Made by a program: the position numbers and the translations under genes
Shown here: positions 63,311-64,000 of the stretch, piece after piece
Position numbering within the stretch: the first letter of the stretch is position 1
Layout: each line of letters begins with the position of its first letter
From: Streptomonospora litoralis
GTDB lineage: Bacteria > Actinomycetota > Actinomycetes > Streptosporangiales > Streptosporangiaceae
Direction: 5' to 3'
Assembly: GCF_004323735.1 (NCBI RefSeq)
Contig: NZ_CP036455.1
Location: forward strand, 4,645,101-4,709,100
DNA length: 64,000 bases
Notes under the pieces: generated by a model
Told to the model about the DNA's origin: nothing
The model's database searches: none
Seen by the model: only the letters and a program-made list of their open reading frames with translations

Positions 63311-63836
63311 TCGTGGCAGGGGCGTCGGCCTGAGGCCCCCGATCCGGCGGACCCCCGGGCGATGCGAGCGCCCGCAACCGCGCCCCGCCGCGCTGCCTCC
63401 ACCCTGCGCGGGCCCGGTAGGGGGCACGGCGACACCCAGCCGGCCCGCCGACGCCGGTAGGTCCCCTATGCCGGTCCATCCGGCGATGATCGCGAACTTA
63501 TGGCCGCGGAATACGCTTACCTGCGACCATAGGTTCACGATAGACGGGCCAAGCCGCCCCGCCACGCACCGCCACCGGCGAGCACCCGACCCGATGACCG
63601 CGGGCCGACCCCTGCGCCGTCCTGGGTGCCCGTCGTTCCCGTCAGGCCACCATCACCCGGCAGCCCTCAAGACCGCACAGCAAACCCGAGCCGTAACCAG
63701 CCTCCCGCCGCCCGGGGGGATTTTCCGACAGGGCGGCGATCTTGCGCGTGGATAACCTGCACGTTCCCATAAAATGACTACCCTAGGTGTTCTAGTTAAT
63801 ACCGAAAGTGGTAGCCGGGGAAAGGAACGGGCCGGT
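63311..63836. other. 526-bp gap after mfd with inverted repeat and dispersed repeat B
   Basis: An imperfect inverted repeat pairs 63490-63509 (TCGCGAACTTATGGCCGCGG) with 63520-63540 across a ten-base AT-rich spacer; its G+C content is lower than the surroundings. Repeat copy B follows at 63571-63693. Near 63770-63790 is an AT-rich stretch with TACCCT (possible -10) before the last gene. No gene is supported. Confidence 0.5.
63571..63693 (+). repeat. Dispersed repeat, copy B (123 bp)
   Basis: Begins GCCACCGGCGAGCACCCGAC and ends CAAACCCGAGCCG. It has the same length as copy A at 15519-15641; the first 20 bases are identical, and about four-fifths of positions match overall with one small gap. 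The central 25 bases differ most. It lies in intergenic sequence, as does copy C. Confidence 0.8.
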
Positions 63837-64000
63837 ATGGACACCGCCGCCGGAGGGGACCTCACAGACGTCACAGCTGCGCTGCGCCGCCGGTGGCCCA
63901 TCGTGGCCGCGGGGACGGCCGCCGGCCTGCTGCTGGCGGTGGCGGCGCTGGTCGTTCTGCCGCAGACCTACGTCTCCACCACGGCCGTGCACGTCCGCCC
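63837..64000 (+). CDS. Wzz/chain-length-determinant-like polysaccharide protein, N-terminal part
   Basis: ATG 63837, with AAAGGA upstream, opens a frame running off the window (54 codons). It reads DLTDVTAALRRRWPIVAAGT, then AGLLLAVAALVVLPQTYVST, then TAVHVRP. A short cytoplasmic start, a membrane segment at about residues 22-45 and a following beta-strand with S-T-T-A-V are the start of Wzz-type polysaccharide co-polymerases. The rest, including any kinase domain, is outside the window. Confidence 0.75.
   Translation, partial: MDTAAGGDLTDVTAALRRRWPIVAAGTAAGLLLAVAALVVLPQTYVSTTAVHVR

Overview
The window is high-GC DNA with dense genes, GC-rich third codon positions and many GTG/TTG starts. 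It also carries F420 biosynthesis (FbiC), mycothiol-type and F420-type redox families, XRE/DUF397 regulator pairs, a SEDS protein and a Rex/NDH-2 unit. Together these point to an actinomycete, most likely of the Nocardiopsaceae/Streptosporangiales type; that placement is inference, since no rRNA gene is present. Both ends cut genes: a proline iminopeptidase start at the left edge and a Wzz-like polysaccharide chain-length protein at the right edge.

Left arm (0-6.5 kb): DAHP synthase is followed by a tandem glycine riboswitch that heads gcvT-gcvH-glyA-sdaA. This reads as one glycine-responsive path from glycine through serine to pyruvate.

Accessory island (6.5-18 kb): a promoter drives a three-gene operon of an Abi-like HEPN protein, an HsdM-type adenine methyltransferase and a single-domain HsdS, with no HsdR. 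A complete ISL3-family element (1701 bp, 23-bp inverted repeats, 8-bp target duplication) sits inside the hsdS stop codon and adds 18 residues to the protein. Beyond it lie gene remnants (IS21-like, DUF1266), a SpoIIM-like membrane protein and a MerR regulator that share an operator-like sequence, a methyltransferase, two DUF397 loci, an XRE/DUF5753 regulator, a cluster of dispersed repeats and three overlapping small genes.

Middle (18-46 kb): secreted GH18 chitinase; ECF sigma factor with a membrane partner; CGNR regulator facing an Asp-nucleophile hydrolase across a duplicated operator; a two-HTH MerR regulator facing a DUF6194 gene; fbiC; SDR, methyltransferase, hydrolase, LPG-synthase-like membrane protein, FkbM methyltransferase and hexapeptide acyltransferase; cystathionine beta-synthase; SGNH hydrolase; thiolase; Bax-inhibitor-1 protein; proline catabolism (pruB, pruA, divergent PucR regulator); a VapBC-like pair; and an F420-reductase/hemerythrin fusion.

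Right arm (46-64 kb): a tRNA gene with an odd anticodon loop, ndh with two Rex-type boxes, the ppx-DUF501 pair, a mycothiol-nitroreductase-like protein, ftsB-eno, a TauE/SafE transporter, an FtsW/RodA protein, mazG, an APS kinase, mfd preceded by a translationally coupled small ORF, and a second full copy of the 123-bp dispersed repeat. A third, inverted copy lies near mazG.

The most interesting items are the HEPN-methyltransferase-HsdS operon with its IS insertion, the unusual tRNA, the dispersed repeat family, and several operator pairs that link neighbouring genes to regulators in the window.
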